From NCBI RefSeq assembly GCF_007995065.1, contig NZ_VOQR01000001.1, positions 2,173,001 through 2,237,000 on the forward strand: a DNA stretch of 64,000 nucleotides, read 5' to 3'. Shown piece after piece: positions 60,728 through 64,000 of the stretch; the stretch's first letter is position 1; each line of letters opens with the position of its first letter. The notes under the pieces are model-generated. The model had not been told where the DNA came from. It searched no databases and was given only the letters and a program-made list of their open reading frames with translations. A program made the position numbers and the translations under genes. The DNA comes from Sphingomonas ginsenosidivorax (GTDB lineage Bacteria > Pseudomonadota > Alphaproteobacteria > Sphingomonadales > Sphingomonadaceae).

Positions 60728-60912
60728 GGGCTTCCTCTCGAACTCAGTGCTTTCTAACCTGGGTTCATTAAGAGAACGAAAATGGGTGTATTTCCACCCG
60801 GCATGATCTCATTCGTTCGGTAGCTCCGCAGGTAGCCGCACTCCCTCATCGCCCCGCTCGGCGAGAGAGCGGTCGGTAGGAGTGCGCGTCTGTCGATACG
60901 ACCGGGCGCAAT

Positions 60913-61068
60913 TCAACTTCCGAGAGCAAGAAGTCGCGCGTGAATCAGGTCGAGTACGTCTTTCAATCGAGCGCAGATGACACCGTTTCCGTGCGCTCGC
61001 CGCAGCGACTCTTCCAGGAGAAATTCGACTGTTCGCAGTCGTGCGATCTCCTGGATACGATCGCCCAT
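60913..61068 (-). CDS. Micro-protein, sphingomonad helical family (member 4)
   Basis: The protein has 51 residues from ATG 61068: GDRIQEIARLRTVEFLLEES, then LRRAHGNGVICARLKDVLDL and IHARLL. The L-A-x-L-x-D-x-L-x-x-I pattern aligns with members at 37505 and 37769. The start has no clear ribosome site. Confidence 0.5.
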   Translation of the reverse strand: MGDRIQEIARLRTVEFLLEESLRRAHGNGVICARLKDVLDLIHARLLALGS

Positions 61069-61217
61069 CCGATAGGTACGTAAGCCTGATGCATTTGGCT
61101 GCGACCTTGGTGTCGATTTTGATCCGCCTGACGACGGTGGTACGTTCGCAGTTGGGGCCATTGCGCCCCGTGACGATCGGCATAAGCTGCAAGCAATCGA
61201 CTCGCATGGAGATGGAT

Positions 61218-61409
61218 ATGCTCAAGACCGCCCTCGCCGCCCTCGCCCTGCTCGCGATTGCCAGCACGCCTGCCGCGGCGGCACCGTGCCGCAATGCGAA
61301 GGGCAAGTTCATTAAGTGCGCCACAGCGGCACCCGCGAAACCGGTTCGCTGCAAGGACACCAAGAGCAAGTTCGCAAAGTGCGGAACCGCTGGCGCGAAG
61401 GCCATTTGA
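61218..61409 (+). CDS. Small secreted Cys/Lys-rich protein
   Basis: The protein has 63 residues from ATG 61218, with GGAG six bases upstream; in-frame ATGs at 61206 and 61212 are alternatives. A signal peptide (LKTALAALALLAIASTPAAA) is followed by two repeats of C-x(6-8)-GKFxKC type: CRNAKGKFIKC and CKDTKSKFAKC. Small secreted proteins with this repeat are common in sphingomonads. Role unknown. Confidence 0.65.
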   Translation: MLKTALAALALLAIASTPAAAAPCRNAKGKFIKCATAAPAKPVRCKDTKSKFAKCGTAGAKAI

Positions 61410-61547
61410 TCGCACGGCCAAAGGTTGGCGCACGCATCCCTTGAAACTTGATCGACTACCGATCTATCTTGGTTTCCTATCGTCGCACGACGCGCGGCCC
61501 CGCGACGAAGGAAGCCCTGGGGCGCTTCCTAACCACGGGAGCAGCGT

Positions 61548-61700
61548 ATGGTGATGGGATCCGATACCGGGGCGACACCCGACCTAATTGAAGCGATGAA
61601 AGCGCTCCTGGCCATTCTGGATGGCGAAGGACACCTGCTCGCGGCGGCGTATGTCTCTATGGCCGTCGATCTGCTGGAATCGCCGGCTATCACGACGTGA
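61548..61700 (+). CDS. Micro-protein, sphingomonad helical family (member 5)
   Basis: The protein has 50 residues from ATG 61548: PDLIEAMKALLAILDGEGHL, then LAAAYVSMAVDLLES. The match to the other four members is in the hydrophobic spacing and the AAAxxSxAxDLL core. There is no clear ribosome site beyond GGGAGC. Confidence 0.5.
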   Translation: MVMGSDTGATPDLIEAMKALLAILDGEGHLLAAAYVSMAVDLLESPAITT

Positions 61701-61786
61701 CAACTCTGTCGTCTCGCTTGACGCCCTCTATTGCGAGGCGGATAGCGGGCTGCCGCGGTGGCGTGGCAGTCAAATAGGAGAGCCGC

Positions 61787-62077
61787 GTGCCCAAGTTCTT
61801 CTTCAATGTCTTCAACAGCGAGATTACCACCGATTACGACGGCATCGAAGCACGTGATATCGAAGACGCTAAGCTGCGGGCGCGACGGGAGTTTCGCTCT
61901 CTGATTGCCGCGACGGTAATTGATACTGCAGAACTGATTACAGATCACCGCATCGACATTCTAAATTCGGAACGCGAGCGAGTCGGGCAAGTCTACCTCC
62001 GCGACGTACTGACAATTCGCGACCCGCAAGGTCAGAAGATTGATCTTCCCGCTAAATCGTCACCGAAACCGCGATGA
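61787..62077 (+). CDS. DUF6894-like small protein
   Basis: The protein has 96 residues with GGAGAG upstream. The DUF6894 plan is present: PKFFFNVFNSE, then DYDGIEARDIEDAKLRARRE and VGQVYLRDVLTIRD. It shares the plan with the protein at 32990. Confidence 0.65.
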   Translation: MPKFFFNVFNSEITTDYDGIEARDIEDAKLRARREFRSLIAATVIDTAELITDHRIDILNSERERVGQVYLRDVLTIRDPQGQKIDLPAKSSPKPR

Positions 62078-62177
62078 GCGCGAGTATCACGCAGCCGATC
62101 AGAACTGATTTCGCACGCCTTCTGTCTGCGGCGTAAGCTCTGCGAAAATCGCCGTACAGCTTGTCGTTCAATATCAC
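62052..62177 (-). CDS. Possible tiny membrane protein
   Basis: The protein has 41 residues from GTG 62177: ILNDKLYGDFRRAYAADRRR followed by a single membrane helix SVLIGCVILALIAVSVTI. It overlaps the 3' end of the convergent gene. There is no good ribosome site. Confidence 0.3.
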   Translation of the reverse strand: MILNDKLYGDFRRAYAADRRRAKSVLIGCVILALIAVSVTI

Positions 62178-62450
62178 GTTCCATGGACGTCAGGCGCGGG
62201 GCGGATTGCCCGTCACGACGATCGGCGGAAAGTAGGCTGCCGGTGATCCTGATTTTCCCGTCAGCCCGGCGCGCCCGCACAAGTCCCGCTGCGTCCATAA
62301 CAGGACGTATCAGACGGCAACCGCAGCGCCAGCGGTGTTGCGCCGATAACCGACGTTTCGGGCCGCGCCCGAGGACGCCGTCCGCGCCGCCCGGCCAACC
62401 GATTCCCCCACAGGAAATTTGATCCATCGACGCCTCTTTGCCAAAGACGT

Positions 62451-62465
62451 GTTCCCTTTGTGTTC
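62451..62465 (+). promoter_or_regulatory. SOS (LexA) box upstream of umuDC
   Basis: GTTC-cctttgt-GTTC is a perfect GTTC-N7-GTTC, the LexA site of alphaproteobacteria. It lies 45 bases before umuD, so the operon should be induced by DNA damage. Confidence 0.85.
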
Positions 62466-62509
62466 TCTTTGGCGCTAGTTGAAGCTCTCAGAGCCGCCGG
62501 GACCAGCGT

Positions 62510-62935
62510 ATGCCTAATATCCAGCTTTATGACGTGCCCTTCGAACTTATCCCACGTGAGGTGCCGTTCGTTCTGTGCAGGACGCCAGCAGGTTTCCCTT
62601 CCCCGGCGCAGGACGACATGGAGGAGCCGATCGACCTCGGCGCCTGGCTCGTCGAGCACCCGGCAGCGAGCTACATCATGCGCGTCGACGGCGAATCGAT
62701 GGTCGGCGCGGGGATCAACGACGGCGACCTGATTGTCGTGAACCGGGCGAAGTCGCCCCGGGCCGGCTCAATTGTCGTCGCGTTGGTTCACGGCGATCGA
62801 ACGCTGAAGCGCCTGCGTCAGATGGGCAACCGATATTGGCTGATCCCGGAGGCCGAAGGGTATCCGCATACGCTCGTCGACGAGAACGTGGAGATCTGGG
62901 GCGTCGTGGTCGGCGTCGCGCGGCAAGTCCGGTGA
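62510..62935 (+). CDS. umuD: UmuD-type translesion polymerase subunit (S24 protease)
   Basis: The protein has 141 residues. The self-cleavage site is A27-G28 (RTPAGFPSP), followed by the nucleophile S63 ([10 protein letters not shown]) and the general base K100 (RTLKRL). The spacing of 36 and 37 residues is the same as in E. coli UmuD (C24-G25, S60, K97). It is activated by RecA filaments and then works with UmuC in error-prone repair synthesis. It overlaps umuC by four bases (GTGA) and has an SOS box upstream. Confidence 0.93.
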   Translation: MPNIQLYDVPFELIPREVPFVLCRTPAGFPSPAQDDMEEPIDLGAWLVEHPAASYIMRVDGESMVGAGINDGDLIVVNRAKSPRAGSIVVALVHGDRTLKRLRQMGNRYWLIPEAEGYPHTLVDENVEIWGVVVGVARQVR

Positions 62936-64000
62936 CCGCGCCGATCGCGCTGATCGACTGCAACAACTACTACGTCTCCTGCGAGCGGGCTTTCGACAGC
63001 AGCCTAGTCGGCGTGCCGGTGATCGTGTTGTCGAACAACGACGGGTGCGCGATCGCGCGGTCGGCCGAGGCGAAAGCGCTTGGGATCAAGATGGGCGATC
63101 CGGTTCATCTGCTGCGTGACAAGATCCGCGCGCACGGCATCCGCGTACTGTCGTCGAATTACGCCCTCTACGGAGACATGCAGCGCCGCGTCATCGCCGC
63201 GTGCGACGCGTTCGCGCGTGATTTCGAGATCTACTCGATCGACGAGACCTTCCTCGACCTGTCCGGCTTCGAAGGCCAGGACCTAGTTGCCCATGCCAAC
63301 GCCATGCGCGCTCGGGTCCGGAAGTGGACGACGATTCCGACCTGCGTTGGCATCGGAACGTCGAAGACGCTGGCGAAGCTGGGCAACGCCGCGGCCAAGA
63401 AGAACCCGATGTTCGACGGCGTCGCTGACCTGCGCGACGATGGCGTCCGAACATGGGTGATGGACCGCTTCCCCGTCGGCGATGTGTGGGGCGTTGGAAG
63501 GGCTACCGCGCGCAAGCTCGAGGCGCTCGGTATCGAGCATGCTGGCGCGCTGCGGGATATGCCGATGAAACAGGCGCGTGCCGTCGGAACGGTCGTGCTC
63601 GAGCGGCTCGTCGCCGAGTTGCGCGGCGTGCCGTCGGACGTCGTCGAGACGATTGAACCTCGGCGGAAGGGCATGGCGGTCACCCGATCCTTCGGCACGC
63701 CAGTGACCGACTTCCCCACGCTGTTCGGCGCCCTATCGCAATACGCCATGCGTGCCGGCGAAAAGCTGCGCTCGCACGGCTTGGTCGCCGGCCGGCTGAC
63801 CGCCTTCTTTCACACGAACCAGCACAAGCCGGACCGCCCTCAATATGCCGGCTCCCGAACGGTGTCGCTCCATCCGATGACGAGCGACAGCCTTGAGCTC
63901 ATCGCAGCCGCCAAGCGCGGCGCTGAACGCGCGTGGCGCGATGGCTATGCCTATACGAAGGCCGGTGTGATGCTTGACGACCTGGTCGCCGCAGATCTTC
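62932..64000 (+). CDS. umuC: UmuC translesion DNA polymerase (partial, runs off the window)
   Basis: The frame starts at GTG 62932, overlapping the umuD stop codon, and is open to the last base; about 356 residues are visible of roughly 420. [20 protein letters not shown] holds the first catalytic Asp, [16 protein letters not shown] the other acidic pair, [15 protein letters not shown] and [15 protein letters not shown] are Y-family thumb/finger motifs. It copies past DNA lesions with UmuD'. Such umuDC pairs often sit on mobile elements. Confidence 0.95.
   Translation, partial: MTAPIALIDCNNYYVSCERAFDSSLVGVPVIVLSNNDGCAIARSAEAKALGIKMGDPVHLLRDKIRAHGIRVLSSNYALYGDMQRRVIAACDAFARDFEIYSIDETFLDLSGFEGQDLVAHANAMRARVRKWTTIPTCVGIGTSKTLAKLGNAAAKKNPMFDGVADLRDDGVRTWVMDRFPVGDVWGVGRATARKLEALGIEHAGALRDMPMKQARAVGTVVLERLVAELRGVPSDVVETIEPRRKGMAVTRSFGTPVTDFPTLFGALSQYAMRAGEKLRSHGLVAGRLTAFFHTNQHKPDRPQYAGSRTVSLHPMTSDSLELIAAAKRGAERAWRDGYAYTKAGVMLDDLVAADL

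Overview
The window looks like chromosomal DNA of a sphingomonad (Sphingomonas or a close relative). The evidence is the high GC content, the TonB receptors of the sphingomonad type, the long N-terminal extension on ribosomal protein S9, a Tat-exported PhoX phosphatase and a GTTC-N7-GTTC type SOS box. This assignment comes from sequence character only; no database was searched.

Positions 1-22,100 are mostly ordinary core genome. They hold a TonB receptor and PhoX phosphatase pair behind a Pho-box-like repeat, glycerol kinase, a very large secreted nuclease with Calx-beta and RTX repeats, DXP synthase, a GNAT acetyltransferase, a Fur/Zur-type regulator, haem A synthase, rplM-rpsI, a secreted hypothetical protein, cysS, a 2-hydroxyacid dehydrogenase and class II DAHP synthase. 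Three large palindromic intergenic repeats sit between these genes.

From tRNA-Glu(CTC) at 22,149 the character changes. A tyrosine integrase lies directly downstream of the tRNA, and the rest of the window is accessory DNA. It contains three insertion sequences (IS6, IS3 and IS1182 types), a LysR gene cut by the IS6 copy, three Tad-type pilus/surface genes, a large serine recombinase, an integrase fragment, a zinc-ligand-less MucR regulator and many small genes. Five tiny proteins of 47-51 residues look like one family. At least two families of short dispersed repeats occupy the gaps.

Positions 40,500-45,700 hold a compact iron-siderophore uptake operon (TonB receptor, DUF3649, PepSY membrane protein, DUF3325, DUF4198) with four-base gene overlaps and a Fur-box-like site. 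Positions 46,000-53,700 carry a short catalytic-domain-only integrase, an unusual FAD monooxygenase fused to a TspO membrane domain, an SDR oxidoreductase and a 1,015-residue protein. That protein combines an Mrr-like nuclease domain, TPR-like repeats and a GreA/B C-terminal domain with the start of a PIN domain. It is probably a conflict or defence effector and is the most interesting locus here.

Positions 53,650-60,600 are a decayed prophage-like zone: an excisionase-like gene, a small-gene operon, a frameshifted replication protein, a frameshifted NusG/KOW protein, a terminase small subunit and a truncated GpA terminase, mixed with small acidic proteins. The window ends in an SOS-boxed umuDC operon, with umuC running off the end.
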